This document shows, one piece after another, positions 1 to 8,681 of a DNA stretch of 64,000 bases. The notes beneath the pieces were generated by a model that made no database searches, was not told the origin of the DNA, and saw only the letters and a program-made list of their open reading frames with translations. Position 1 is the first letter of the stretch, and each line of letters opens with the position of its first letter. A program made the position numbers and the translations under genes. Source of the stretch: Bremerella sp. P1 (GTDB taxonomy: Bacteria > Planctomycetota > Planctomycetia > Pirellulales > Pirellulaceae); NCBI RefSeq assembly GCF_028748185.1, contig NZ_CP118164.1:930001-994000 (forward strand), written 5' to 3'.

Positions 1-759
1 CTGACCGCGATGGGGGAACTCGTCAGTACGACGACGCACGAATTCAACAACGTGCTGATGGCCGTGATCAACTACGCCCGCATGGGGCTGCGTCATCAGG
101 ACGAGCAAACCCGCAACAACTGCTTTGAAAAGATCGCAGCCGCCGGGGACCGAGCCGCCAAGATCACGACCGGTGTGCTGGCGATGGCCAAGAACCGTGG
201 CGACCGCATGGAGCCAACCGACCTGTCGAAAATCGTCGACGACACCATCGTGCTGCTCGAGCGGGAACTTCGCAAATATCGCATCGAATTAGAATTTCAA
301 AACGAGAACGCTCCCCTGGCAATGGCCAACGGGAACCAGATTCAGCAGGTCCTGTTGAACCTGATGATCAATGCTCGCCAGGCGATGCCTCACGGCGGAC
401 GGCTGATCCTGAAGCTTTCGTACGACAAAGCGAATGACACGGTCGACCTGTTGGTACGCGATCACGGCACCGGCATTCCGACCGATCAACTGCCGCATAT
501 CTTTGATGCGTTCTACACGACCAAAACAGGTCCCGATGAAACGGGCAAAGGGGGAACCGGGATCGGTTTGGCCGCTTGCCGCGACATCATCGAAGCCCAC
601 CAAGGCAAGATCCGCGTGCAAAGCACCGTGGGGATGGGAACCGCCTTCACGATCCGAATTCCGGCCGCTGCCGTGAACCCTACGCCGACCTCAACTGTCT
701 CCAGCGGCGTACCGATCGCAGGCAGCGAAATGCTTCCCACGTCGCCTGTGAGGCACTAA
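1..759 (+). CDS. Sensor histidine kinase, C-terminal part (5' truncated by window edge)
   Basis: The frame is open from base 1, so the N-terminal sensor part lies outside the window. What remains is a transmitter module. An H-box-like segment with THEFNN near residue 15 carries the likely phospho-accepting histidine. The HATPase domain follows with its N-box (NQIQQVLLNLMINARQ), G1 box (DHGTGIP), F-box (IFDAFYTT) and G2 box (GKGGTGIGLAAC). The protein would autophosphorylate on His and pass the phosphate to a response regulator that is not seen here. The Pro/Ser/Thr-rich tail of about 30 residues after the kinase core is probably disordered. Function of the missing input domain is unknown. Confidence 0.93.
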   Translation: MTAMGELVSTTTHEFNNVLMAVINYARMGLRHQDEQTRNNCFEKIAAAGDRAAKITTGVLAMAKNRGDRMEPTDLSKIVDDTIVLLERELRKYRIELEFQNENAPLAMANGNQIQQVLLNLMINARQAMPHGGRLILKLSYDKANDTVDLLVRDHGTGIPTDQLPHIFDAFYTTKTGPDETGKGGTGIGLAACRDIIEAHQGKIRVQSTVGMGTAFTIRIPAAAVNPTPTSTVSSGVPIAGSEMLPTSPVRH

Positions 760-799
760 GCAAGTTTGATGCTTCATGGCAAGTTCATGAAATTCGGAC

Positions 800-827
800 T
801 TGTCACAAACGAAAACGCGCACATAAT
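800..827 (+). promoter_or_regulatory. Candidate sigma-70 promoter for the aroF leader
   Basis: A -35 element TTGTCA (800-805) and a -10 element CATAAT (822-827) each match the consensus at five of six positions and are 16 bases apart. Transcription would begin near 834, which is right at the start codon of the leader peptide (835), so that mRNA would be leaderless or nearly so. This fits the absence of a ribosome binding site before 835. Inferred from sequence only. Confidence 0.55.
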
Positions 828-834
828 AACCGAT

Positions 835-906
835 ATGAACAGCTGGCAGTTTACTTTTGGATTCTACTTTCCCTACTTTCCGAGTAGGGCCGAGGATTCT
901 GTGTAA
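835..906 (+). CDS. Putative aromatic-rich attenuation leader peptide upstream of aroF
   Basis: ATG at 835 opens a 23-codon frame ending in TAA at 904-906. Codons 4 to 15 include one Trp, five Phe and two Tyr (core WQFTFGFYFPYF), a composition far from chance and typical of leader peptides that sense charged aromatic tRNAs. Four of the five Phe codons are TTT. The frame lies just downstream of a good promoter and 29 bases before an intrinsic terminator, and the next gene makes DAHP, the first committed intermediate of Phe, Tyr and Trp. The stop codon sits in the segment that can pair with the terminator arm, as classical attenuation needs. Translation itself is not shown. Confidence 0.62.
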   Translation: MNSWQFTFGFYFPYFPSRAEDSV

Positions 907-934
907 ACTGCTAACTGCAAAACGCGAGAACTCC

Positions 935-972
935 AAAAGCCCTGAATCGGAAAGCGATTCAGGGCTTTTTTT
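935..972 (+). terminator. Intrinsic terminator, probable attenuator of aroF
   Basis: A perfect 14-base-pair stem (935-948 with 956-969), loop of seven bases, followed by a run of seven T (966-972). A competing pairing is possible: GATTC at 895-899 with GAATC at 944-948, extendable with mismatches to 895-904/939-948, which would block the stem. An upstream stem, 846-854 with 903-911, in turn uses the leader codons and enclosed hairpin 871-877/883-889. This is the arrangement of a ribosome-mediated attenuator. It could alternatively just end transcription of the upstream kinase gene. Confidence 0.8.
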
Positions 973-1034
973 GTTTCTATTGCCAACTTTAAGACCTGAC
1001 ACCTCACCAAACTAAAGCCTGGGAAGAGAAAGCA

Positions 1035-2060
1035 ATGATCATCGTTATGAAACGGGACGCCACCGGCGACATGATTCAACATGCCGCCGAAAAAGTCGAG
1101 AAATTAGGGCTCAAAGCCCACGTCATCGAAGGGACTGAAAGGACCGTGATCGCCGCAATTGGCGACAAACGCGAAGAAATGCGGGAGTCGTTCGAGACCG
1201 TCACAGGTGTCTCGAAGGTCGTACCGATCCTGGCCCCTTACAAGGTCGCCAGTCGCGAAGTGAAGCCAGAGCCAACGCTCGTCAAAGCCGGTAGCCTGGA
1301 AGTCGGCAACGGCAAGTGCGGCGTCATCGCGGGTCCCTGTAGCGTGGAAAGCGAAGACCAGATTGTCCAGACTGCCAAAGCAGTGAAAGCCGCAGGAGCC
1401 ACGGCGCTGCGTGGGGGAGCGTTCAAGCCACGCACGAGCCCTTATTCCTTCCAGGGTCTGAAAGAAGATGGCCTGAAGATGCTGGCCACAGCACGCGAAG
1501 AAACCGGCCTGGCCGTTGTCACGGAAGTGGTCGCGTCGGAAGACGTTAAGCTGGTTGCCAAGTATGCTGACGTATTGCAAATCGGTGCCCGCAACATGCA
1601 GAACTACCGCCTTTTAGAAGAGGTGGGCCGGGTCGATCGAGCCGTACTGCTCAAGCGTGGACCTTCCGCTACCATCGACGAACTGCTTCTGGCTGCCGAA
1701 TACATTCTCAACGAAGGCAACAGCCGCGTCATGCTGTGCGAACGCGGGATTCGCACCTTCGAGTCGCACACGCGGTTCACGCTTCCTCTGGCTACGGTGA
1801 CTTACCTTCATCAGAAGACGCACCTCCCGGTGGTCATCGATCCTAGCCACGGCACCGGCCATGCTTCCCTGGTCCCCGACATGTGCGTTGCCAGCGTGGC
1901 AATCGGCGCTGACGGCATCATCGTGGAAGTGCATCCCGAGCCTGACGAAGCCATGAGTGACGGCTATCAATCGCTTGATCTGCCTACCTTCGCGGAAACG
2001 ATGAAACGCTGCCGCGCGGTGGCAAATGCCGTGGGAATTCAGTGCGGTGCCGACGTGTAG
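1035..2060 (+). CDS. aroF: 3-deoxy-7-phosphoheptulonate (DAHP) synthase, AroF family with N-terminal regulatory domain
   Basis: Condenses phosphoenolpyruvate and erythrose 4-phosphate to DAHP, the first step of the shikimate pathway. At 341 residues it has the two-part build of the Thermotoga-like class: an N-terminal ferredoxin-like domain (about 1-75, beginning [11 protein letters not shown]) that usually mediates feedback inhibition by Tyr or Phe, then the TIM barrel. Visible active-site motifs are [43 protein letters not shown] and [11 protein letters not shown] weak GAGA-type ribosome site precedes ATG 1035. The gene stands alone behind the leader and terminator at 835-972, so it may be controlled twice, by attenuation and allosterically. 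Confidence 0.96.
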   Translation: MIIVMKRDATGDMIQHAAEKVEKLGLKAHVIEGTERTVIAAIGDKREEMRESFETVTGVSKVVPILAPYKVASREVKPEPTLVKAGSLEVGNGKCGVIAGPCSVESEDQIVQTAKAVKAAGATALRGGAFKPRTSPYSFQGLKEDGLKMLATAREETGLAVVTEVVASEDVKLVAKYADVLQIGARNMQNYRLLEEVGRVDRAVLLKRGPSATIDELLLAAEYILNEGNSRVMLCERGIRTFESHTRFTLPLATVTYLHQKTHLPVVIDPSHGTGHASLVPDMCVASVAIGADGIIVEVHPEPDEAMSDGYQSLDLPTFAETMKRCRAVANAVGIQCGADV

Positions 2061-2102
2061 GCCAAGAGGTGTCCAGGCTTGTGGACGATGGAAGATCTCC
2101 GT

Positions 2103-4217
2103 TTAGTTGGAGATCTTCCTTTGCAGAGCGAACTGAAGCCGCTGATGATCGTCTTTCGACAGAAGGGCAATCAGGTGTTTACTGACGGGATCGTACTGCA
2201 AATCGCCGTAGCCTGTTTTACGAAGATCACTCAGTTCGCGTTTGGCATTGTTAATCAGTGCCGCAGCTTCCGACTTACCCAGCTGAAGCTTGCTCACATC
2301 GTAGAACTCCAGCCAAGGCATGATAGGCGTAGTACGCGAGCTGACCAGTTGAACCGTCGTGGCATTGATCGGTAGCGTTTCCAGTTTCCAGGCTTGGCAG
2401 AACTGCTCGAGCGCCTGCTGAGTGGTAACGCCGGGTGCCGTTAATGTCACCGGTGTGGCTGGACCGAGCTTGTTCATCGCCAAAGAGTCCCAATCGCACA
2501 AAATGGTCAGACCACTCTTCTTCTCAAGTTGATCGACCACTTTGTAAAACGGCGTCGGCACGACAATTTGCAGCTTCACATCTTTTTGCAGTGCCGGCGA
2601 TAGCTGATCGCTACGCAGGGTCAGGTCGAACAACTCTTTCGAGAAACTACTACGCTGCGGAAGTCCGCGAGCAATTCGTAGCTTTTCCAAAAAGACCACT
2701 GCTTTGAAGTGCGCCACTTCGCTTTGCGTGATCATGATCTTTCCTGGATCGATACGATAAAGGCCGTCCCCGCGGGATTGCTTCCAGGAAAGGGGCTCGA
2801 CCAGGTGTGTCATGAGGTAGGCGATGTCGGCAACTTCTTGCTGATTCGCGGCCAAGTCATCAACCAACAACTGGGCCACGCGTTTGTGGCCATCCAATGG
2901 CTGCGTGATACGTAGCCGGGCACTCTTATCGGTCGCTTGAATCTCGAGACCGAACGGACGGACAGCCGAATTCAAAATACCTTCGATCGATGTCTGCGTC
3001 TGTTTGACGGAGATGGGCGTCTTGGCATTGATGTCGGCCGATGCCAACGCGATTGGATCGAGCGTGACCGGCACGGTGCTCATCTGCGTCACAAAGGAAG
3101 CAAACTCATTGAGCGGCATGTTGTCGAATTCAATCCGCACAATCGGATCGCCCAGCCGTTGAGCGACATCCACCTCCGGAATCGGAGGCACAAGTTCCGG
3201 TGCCGTCGAAACATCGACTTGCGGCATGGCTGGCATAGCATCCGCAGGTCCAGGATTGGTACTGGCGGATTGCTCGAAGGCTTCTGAATCGAAAACAGGG
3301 AACGCCTCGCCAAACACTTCATACAGTGGGTCGTCCTTGAGTTCCAGAATCGAAGGCTTGGCGTCGGCGACCTTCGGCTTGCCATCGTCAGTGGTCGGCA
3401 TCTCTTCCGTCGGATTTCCGGCAGGCGTTGTCCCTGGAGGATCGTCGAACAGGAACGGATTCTCTTCGCTGGGCATCATCGGCTCAGTCGACTCTTCGGC
3501 AGTTGCCTCCGGTAAGGTCTTCTCTTCTGCTGGAGACTCCTCGGTGGCAGGTTCCGACTCGACCGGTTCTTTGGCTGGTTCTTCCGGCGTGGGCTGCGGC
3601 GTTTCTTCGACAGGAGTCGGTTCTTTCTCGGCAGGTGGTTCTTCCTCTGCCGGCGACTCGAACTGGGCTACCTGGGTCGGTTCTGGCTCTTCCGGAACGA
3701 CAGGCGCCGGTTGATCATTTCCCGAAAAGACGGCGTACCCAATTACCGCGAATGTTACGATGGCCATGACCGACGTCCCGCCGATCAGGGCCATATTCCG
3801 CATCTTGCTGACCGAAGCACTATCGGAAAAACGGTTGACCTCGGCCGTTGCTGCTTCGGCAGGCTCGGCACTGGGCGAAGTCGGTACCGTTTCTTCGGCT
3901 GCCGGCGAACCGGCTAACATCTCGTCAAGATTATCGAATGCCGCATCCGAGCTAGAAACCTCAGTCGGGGTTGGCTCAGGTGTCGGCGTCTCTGGTGCGG
4001 GAGTTTCCGGAGCAGGAGCTTCTGGCTGAGATGCAATCGGCGCAGCGACAGGTGCGGCCTTCGACTTCGACTTATCCGTCGATCCAGGCGAATCGGGCGC
4101 GGCGATCTCGACCATACTTCCACACTTCGGACAGTTGACAATCTGACCGATGAGCGAACGGCTGGTCACCTTCAGGCGAGCAGCACAGGTCGGGCATTGA
4201 ACTCGGAATAGGGTCAC
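2103..4217 (-). CDS. Zinc-ribbon membrane protein with C-terminal STN-like modules
   Basis: Function unknown. The start is a zinc ribbon (C8, C11, C29, C32), followed by an acidic Pro-rich stretch, one transmembrane helix around residues 145-167 (ALIGGTSVMAIVTFAVIGYA), a long Pro/Glu/Ser/Thr linker, and an exported C-terminal half. That half holds segments like the short N-terminal domain of secretins and TonB receptors, for example IRIEFDNMPLNEFASF-type sequence near 370 and a second near 560. GTG 4217 is taken as start because AAGAG lies before it and the ribbon then begins at residue 5; TTG 4235 in the same frame is the alternative. It follows the pseudokinase gene by about 25 bases, so the two are probably one operon. 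Confidence 0.82.
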   Translation of the reverse strand: MTLFRVQCPTCAARLKVTSRSLIGQIVNCPKCGSMVEIAAPDSPGSTDKSKSKAAPVAAPIASQPEAPAPETPAPETPTPEPTPTEVSSSDAAFDNLDEMLAGSPAAEETVPTSPSAEPAEAATAEVNRFSDSASVSKMRNMALIGGTSVMAIVTFAVIGYAVFSGNDQPAPVVPEEPEPTQVAQFESPAEEEPPAEKEPTPVEETPQPTPEEPAKEPVESEPATEESPAEEKTLPEATAEESTEPMMPSEENPFLFDDPPGTTPAGNPTEEMPTTDDGKPKVADAKPSILELKDDPLYEVFGEAFPVFDSEAFEQSASTNPGPADAMPAMPQVDVSTAPELVPPIPEVDVAQRLGDPIVRIEFDNMPLNEFASFVTQMSTVPVTLDPIALASADINAKTPISVKQTQTSIEGILNSAVRPFGLEIQATDKSARLRITQPLDGHKRVAQLLVDDLAANQQEVADIAYLMTHLVEPLSWKQSRGDGLYRIDPGKIMITQSEVAHFKAVVFLEKLRIARGLPQRSSFSKELFDLTLRSDQLSPALQKDVKLQIVVPTPFYKVVDQLEKKSGLTILCDWDSLAMNKLGPATPVTLTAPGVTTQQALEQFCQAWKLETLPINATTVQLVSSRTTPIMPWLEFYDVSKLQLGKSEAAALINNAKRELSDLRKTGYGDLQYDPVSKHLIALLSKDDHQRLQFALQRKISN

Positions 4218-4242
4218 GCGATTACTCTTGCACAAGAAGAGG

Positions 4243-7200
4243 CTATGGGATCTTAAACACGTCAGGCAACGTGTAGTTGTTCTTTTGCGCGGCTGCGCGG
4301 GTAGTGACTACCAGCTTCTTTTCTTCGTCAGGACCATCCATGGGGTGAATAACGTAAATCAGTTTCTGTACTTCTGAATTCGCACCCGGCGAAGGCTCGG
4401 GATTGGCTCGCACCAGCAGTTGAGCAAGGATGTCACCGACCGGTTTGTTGTCGTGCGTGAATTCCTTGATTTCTTTATTCCGGGTGATGCCGTCCAGCTG
4501 CAGGTCGCCTCCCTTGATATCGATTGGAATGCCTGCTTCCTCGCCAATATCACGCAGCGCGAATTCGAGCGAATTCTGCGGGAATGAAATGCTCATCTTG
4601 CTGGCCAGCTTCTCTTCGATCGTCTCGGGAGTCTTGGCTGCTGGCATCGGAGCGCCGCTGGCCGGACCGGCAGCACCGGTCGTGTTGGCGGCGAGCATCA
4701 ACTCGGCACCGGCGACCATGTTTTGACCGGCAGCCGAAGGAAGCATGATGTTGACGACCGCCTGGTTGGCGTCCACGCCGGTTCGCGATTGCTGGTAAGC
4801 ATACTGAACCATGTTCGGGAAGCGAGAAGCCAGTCGACGCCAGTAGGGCGTAGGATTCAGCGAGGGCACAGCATCTTCCAGCTTGCGTGAAACGCCGTTG
4901 ATCTTCTCTTTTACCGAATTCGCCAGGCTTGGTGGATCCAAACTGAGCGATCCCATGCACCGCATCTCAAGGTACAGGTTTTGCCCCAGATGCCCACTCA
5001 CGAGAACCGCCCGGATGCCTTCGCCCAGGAAGTCCTTGACACCAGCAGAACCAGCTGCGAGTTCCCCTCGCATCACTTGGCTACCTGACGATGCCAGGAA
5101 CTGCGGTTCGACCAGCAGGCTCACCGTTTGTTGATCGTCCGATTCACGTCGGAGCTGTTCCAATTCACGCGTCAGCTGAGGTGCGGCAACGCCCCGCTGG
5201 ACAATGGCCTCGACGACGGCCTTCGAGCCGGCAACAAACTGGCTATCTTCCTTCCCCGGCATCGGCATGACAGTCCAGCCTTTAACTTCGTACATCGCAG
5301 GGATGCCACTGCCGGAAGGATTAGGATTACCCCACAGAGAAAGCAGGTTGGTTCCTCCTTTGAGCTTCGCAACCAGACAAGGAGGTCCCCCAGCGGTCGA
5401 AGGACCGAAGCTGACCGTGAGCGTCTCGAGTTGTTCGAAGCGGACGCCCAACTCCCCTTCTAGCTGCTCGCGCAACGCAGCGAAGTCTGGTCCCATGGCC
5501 CGCAGAATCCGGTCTCCTTCGGGATTGCCGGTCAGGTCGCTCGCTCGCACGACTAGCGCCAGGCGGGTATCACTTGGGACGCCAGTCAAGTCGATTGGCT
5601 GGCCATCGGTCGGCGAAGCCCACAATGTTTGGCCATCGTCTTGCACCAGTTGCGGTCCGGTTGGTGTTGCAGGCGGTGGATTGTTACCGGGAGTCGGTTC
5701 GACCGGAGGTGTATCTGGGTTTTCTTCGGGCGGATTTTCGACCTGCTCGCCATTGTCGGCGATGTCATCACCCGGGAAGAGGATTCCATAGCCATAAATT
5801 CCGCCCACAAGCGCCGCGATCGCCATCACACCCAACACAACCAAGCTGGTGATCTTTCGCTGCAACTTGCGTTTGCGAATACGTTCGGTCAAAGCGGTCG
5901 CACGACTGGTTCCTCCCTCTTGGGCTGGCTGAGCCGCAGGGACTGCGGTGGCCACTGCTGCTTGAGGAACCGCGACCGGCACTGCCGGTTGAGCAACGAC
6001 CGGCTGAGGTGGCCCCGCTTGCGGTGGTGCAGCCCCAGGGAACGGAGCTGCCGCAGGCGGTACAGGCTGGGGAACAGGTGCCGCTGCCGGGGCCTGACCG
6101 GGAAAGGGAACTGCTGCCGCTGGTGGTACCGCGGCAGGTGCAGCCGACGGCGCTGCGGCATCATTGGCATTGGCGGTCAGAAACTGCAGGTAGCTGCCCA
6201 TCGTCGGCAGAGCATCAGCGATCGGAGGTGAAAGCTGGCCGGCATCGACAAACGGTCGGAGTGCCTCGGCAACGTCCTGCGCACTTTGGTAGCGACCACC
6301 AGGGTTCTTGGCCAACAGATACTGGATGACCTGCATCAAGTTGCCCGGAATGAACGGCGGCGAAGGAACCTGGCTACTGGCGTGCTGCTGAAGTCGTTCG
6401 GTAATGCTTCCCTCGACAAACGGCTTGCCGGTCAGCAGGTCGAACAGGATCGCACCCAACGCATACAGATCGCTTAGCTTGGTAGGGGCGGTGCCCGCTT
6501 GCTGGAGTTCTGGTGCGGCGACATCCGCCAATGCGTTTAAGCGTTCGGCTTGCGCTTCATCCGCCCATGGAATCGCTTCCACTGGACGCACCGGCAGATG
6601 CAACAGCTTGAGGTTGCCGGTTGGTTCCAGCCAAAGTTGGTTCATGGTCAGGTCGCCAAAGACCATACCCTGGCTGTGGACCTGCGTGGCACCAAGGGCC
6701 GCCTGGCGAACCAAGCGAGCGCAGTCAGGCGTCGGAATCGGTACTCCGTCACCGGGACGGCTTTCGGCTAACAGGTTGCCATCGAGTTGTTCGGTGATCA
6801 GGTAGCTGCGTTTGGCTCCCTGACGCAAGTGAAAGCAGCGAATCAGATGAGGATGCGGCACAGACGATCGCAGCTTGCACATCTGCTGAACGATCGGGAA
6901 GCGGACGGTATCTTCCTGGATTTCAGGGGCAATCGGATGCAGCCACACGGGATGCCCGGATGCGGTGTGCTTTCCGGCGTAGGTTCCTTGCAGCGGCCCT
7001 TCTTCCAATCGATCGGTGATTTGATATTCACCGATGTTGATGGCTTTCGCACGACCAGCCAATAGCACGCGAGCCTGATACGTGGTGAGGTGCCCACCTT
7101 TGACCAGCCAGGTAGCGAGTGCCCTGGCATCGCCATTCTTGGACGTCTGCTGATATTGATCATGCAGCGGCTTACAGGCCTCTTTGGTCATTAGGCCTGA

Positions 7201-7245
7201 TTCGAGAACCAGCTTCCAGAAGTCGTTCGTCTTGGTAACTTGCAT
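4243..7245 (-). CDS. Pseudokinase-like membrane protein (degenerate Ser/Thr kinase domain)
   Basis: A 1000-residue protein. Residues about 70-335 align with the Hanks-type kinase fold: a glycine-loop remnant (LEEGPLQGTYAG), a helical lobe ending SDLYALGAILFDLLTG, and the final NPGGRYQSAQDV helix. Key catalytic features are lost: no VAIK lysine (PVWLHPI), HRD replaced by FGD at 196-198, no lysine after it, and no DFG (KLLHLPV). A Pro/Ala-rich linker (360-450) leads to a basic segment and one transmembrane helix (about 465-490). The exported part ends in an STN-like module near 885-945. It probably acts as a scaffold or sensor rather than an enzyme. First gene of a two-gene unit with the zinc-ribbon protein downstream. 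Confidence 0.85.
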   Translation of the reverse strand: MQVTKTNDFWKLVLESGLMTKEACKPLHDQYQQTSKNGDARALATWLVKGGHLTTYQARVLLAGRAKAINIGEYQITDRLEEGPLQGTYAGKHTASGHPVWLHPIAPEIQEDTVRFPIVQQMCKLRSSVPHPHLIRCFHLRQGAKRSYLITEQLDGNLLAESRPGDGVPIPTPDCARLVRQAALGATQVHSQGMVFGDLTMNQLWLEPTGNLKLLHLPVRPVEAIPWADEAQAERLNALADVAAPELQQAGTAPTKLSDLYALGAILFDLLTGKPFVEGSITERLQQHASSQVPSPPFIPGNLMQVIQYLLAKNPGGRYQSAQDVAEALRPFVDAGQLSPPIADALPTMGSYLQFLTANANDAAAPSAAPAAVPPAAAVPFPGQAPAAAPVPQPVPPAAAPFPGAAPPQAGPPQPVVAQPAVPVAVPQAAVATAVPAAQPAQEGGTSRATALTERIRKRKLQRKITSLVVLGVMAIAALVGGIYGYGILFPGDDIADNGEQVENPPEENPDTPPVEPTPGNNPPPATPTGPQLVQDDGQTLWASPTDGQPIDLTGVPSDTRLALVVRASDLTGNPEGDRILRAMGPDFAALREQLEGELGVRFEQLETLTVSFGPSTAGGPPCLVAKLKGGTNLLSLWGNPNPSGSGIPAMYEVKGWTVMPMPGKEDSQFVAGSKAVVEAIVQRGVAAPQLTRELEQLRRESDDQQTVSLLVEPQFLASSGSQVMRGELAAGSAGVKDFLGEGIRAVLVSGHLGQNLYLEMRCMGSLSLDPPSLANSVKEKINGVSRKLEDAVPSLNPTPYWRRLASRFPNMVQYAYQQSRTGVDANQAVVNIMLPSAAGQNMVAGAELMLAANTTGAAGPASGAPMPAAKTPETIEEKLASKMSISFPQNSLEFALRDIGEEAGIPIDIKGGDLQLDGITRNKEIKEFTHDNKPVGDILAQLLVRANPEPSPGANSEVQKLIYVIHPMDGPDEEKKLVVTTRAAAQKNNYTLPDVFKIP

Positions 7246-7534
7246 GCTTGTTTGCGATCAGTCTCGGTTGTTCCATTGCGACGCGGACCGCACGGCTGCC
7301 CCTCGCCCACCAGTACGGCATCTGGACTAGACTGCTTCCAGTGGGCGTAAACCGTTTTCCGTCAACCTATTAGTGTACCGCGCACGCTGCTCGAAGAGCA
7401 AAACTTCGGTCAGGTTTTCACGGCTTGTCCGATAGAAGCCTGAATGCCCCGAAATACCCGAACAAGCGTCAGAATCGTGCGGCCAAAATGGCTTGCTCAC
7501 GATGCCCTTCCGTCCTCAGTCGCCGCAATGGCAA

Positions 7535-8578
7535 CTACGCCATAGCGGGCAGCGTTTGTTTGATAACATCAATCGCTGCATCGACTTGCAGCATGGAGAC
7601 GTCTAAATGGGTTACCATGCGTATCTTCTGGGGGGCAACCGAGAGGACTTCGACGCCCCGCTCCGAGAACGCGGCTTGAAGCTGTGCGGCGGTGCCCAAC
7701 TCCGGATCGATACTGAAGATCACGATGTTTGTCTCGACCGGGTCGACATCCAGCGAGAGCCCCTCGGTCTGGCGGACGGCCTCCGCCAACTTAGCGGCCT
7801 TTTCATGATCTTCCGACAATCGTGCGACGTTGTTCTGCAATGCATACAAGGCACCGGCCGCGATGATTCCGGACTGACGCATCCCGCCGCCAAACAGCTT
7901 GCGGGCTCGCTTTGCCTCCTTGATGAAGTCCGCCGGCCCGGCCAACGCACTGCCGACTGGCGCCCCCAGCCCTTTGCTAAAGCAGACGCTGACGCTGTCG
8001 AACATCGCACTCCAGTCGGCCACCGAGATGCCTGTGGCCGCTGCCGCATTGAAAAGACGAGCTCCATCGAGGTGCGTCTTCAAGCCGCCAACCTTCGCCC
8101 AGTCGGTGATCTTCTGAACGGTCTCAAACGGCTGGACTTTGCCGGAACCACGATTGTGGGTGTTCTCCAGGCAGACCAGCTTCGTCCGCACCAGGTGATC
8201 ATTTTCAGGCCGGATCTTTCCCTCGAACTGCTCTAGCTGCAAGACTCCGTTCTCGCCGGGCAGCGTGCGAGCCACCACGCCGCTTAGCTGCGCGAAGGCT
8301 GCCTGTTCGTAGTTGTAGACGTGGCAGTTTTCCTCGCATAAAAATTCGTCGCCAGGCTGACAGTGCAAGCGGATCGCAATCTGATTGGTCATGCTTCCCG
8401 ACGGCATGTAGATCGCGGCTTCTTTGCCGAGCATCTCAGCGGTGAGTTTCTCGAGCCGCTCGGTCGTCGGATCGATATCGATGACAGCGTCGCCCACTTC
8501 GGCCTGGGCCATGAATTGCCGCATGGCGGGACTGGGCTGGGTAACCGTATCACTGCGAAGATCAATGGGATAAGTCAT
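7535..8578 (-). CDS. ltaE: Low-specificity L-threonine aldolase
   Basis: PLP-dependent fold-type I enzyme that splits L-threonine or L-allo-threonine to glycine and acetaldehyde. The 347-residue length is normal. Recognisable are the N-terminal LRSDTVTQPSPAM, the GDE and HxxN..E region around LCEENCHVYNYE, the ENTHN motif, the cofactor aspartate in HLDGARLFN, and the Schiff-base lysine in CFSKGLGAPVGS. Start ATG 8578 gives the standard MTYPIDLRSDTV opening. It sits alone, downstream of the DUF1559 gene's terminator. Confidence 0.94.
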   Translation of the reverse strand: MTYPIDLRSDTVTQPSPAMRQFMAQAEVGDAVIDIDPTTERLEKLTAEMLGKEAAIYMPSGSMTNQIAIRLHCQPGDEFLCEENCHVYNYEQAAFAQLSGVVARTLPGENGVLQLEQFEGKIRPENDHLVRTKLVCLENTHNRGSGKVQPFETVQKITDWAKVGGLKTHLDGARLFNAAAATGISVADWSAMFDSVSVCFSKGLGAPVGSALAGPADFIKEAKRARKLFGGGMRQSGIIAAGALYALQNNVARLSEDHEKAAKLAEAVRQTEGLSLDVDPVETNIVIFSIDPELGTAAQLQAAFSERGVEVLSVAPQKIRMVTHLDVSMLQVDAAIDVIKQTLPAMA

Positions 8579-8613
8579 GGCGAGTTGGGGTAACCTTCGA
8601 AGGTGGGATGAAA

Positions 8614-8642
8614 AAGCCTCTCTACATTTTGCAGAGAGGCTT
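8614..8642 (-). terminator. Intrinsic terminator after the DUF1559 gene
   Basis: Ten-base-pair inverted repeat (8614-8623 with 8633-8642) with a nine-base loop. Read on the minus strand it is followed by a T-rich run, so it ends the transcript of 8682-10418 before the threonine aldolase gene. Confidence 0.8.
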
Positions 8643-8681
8643 CGTGAGTGCCAAGGATATTATCAGAATTCGATTGTGGTC

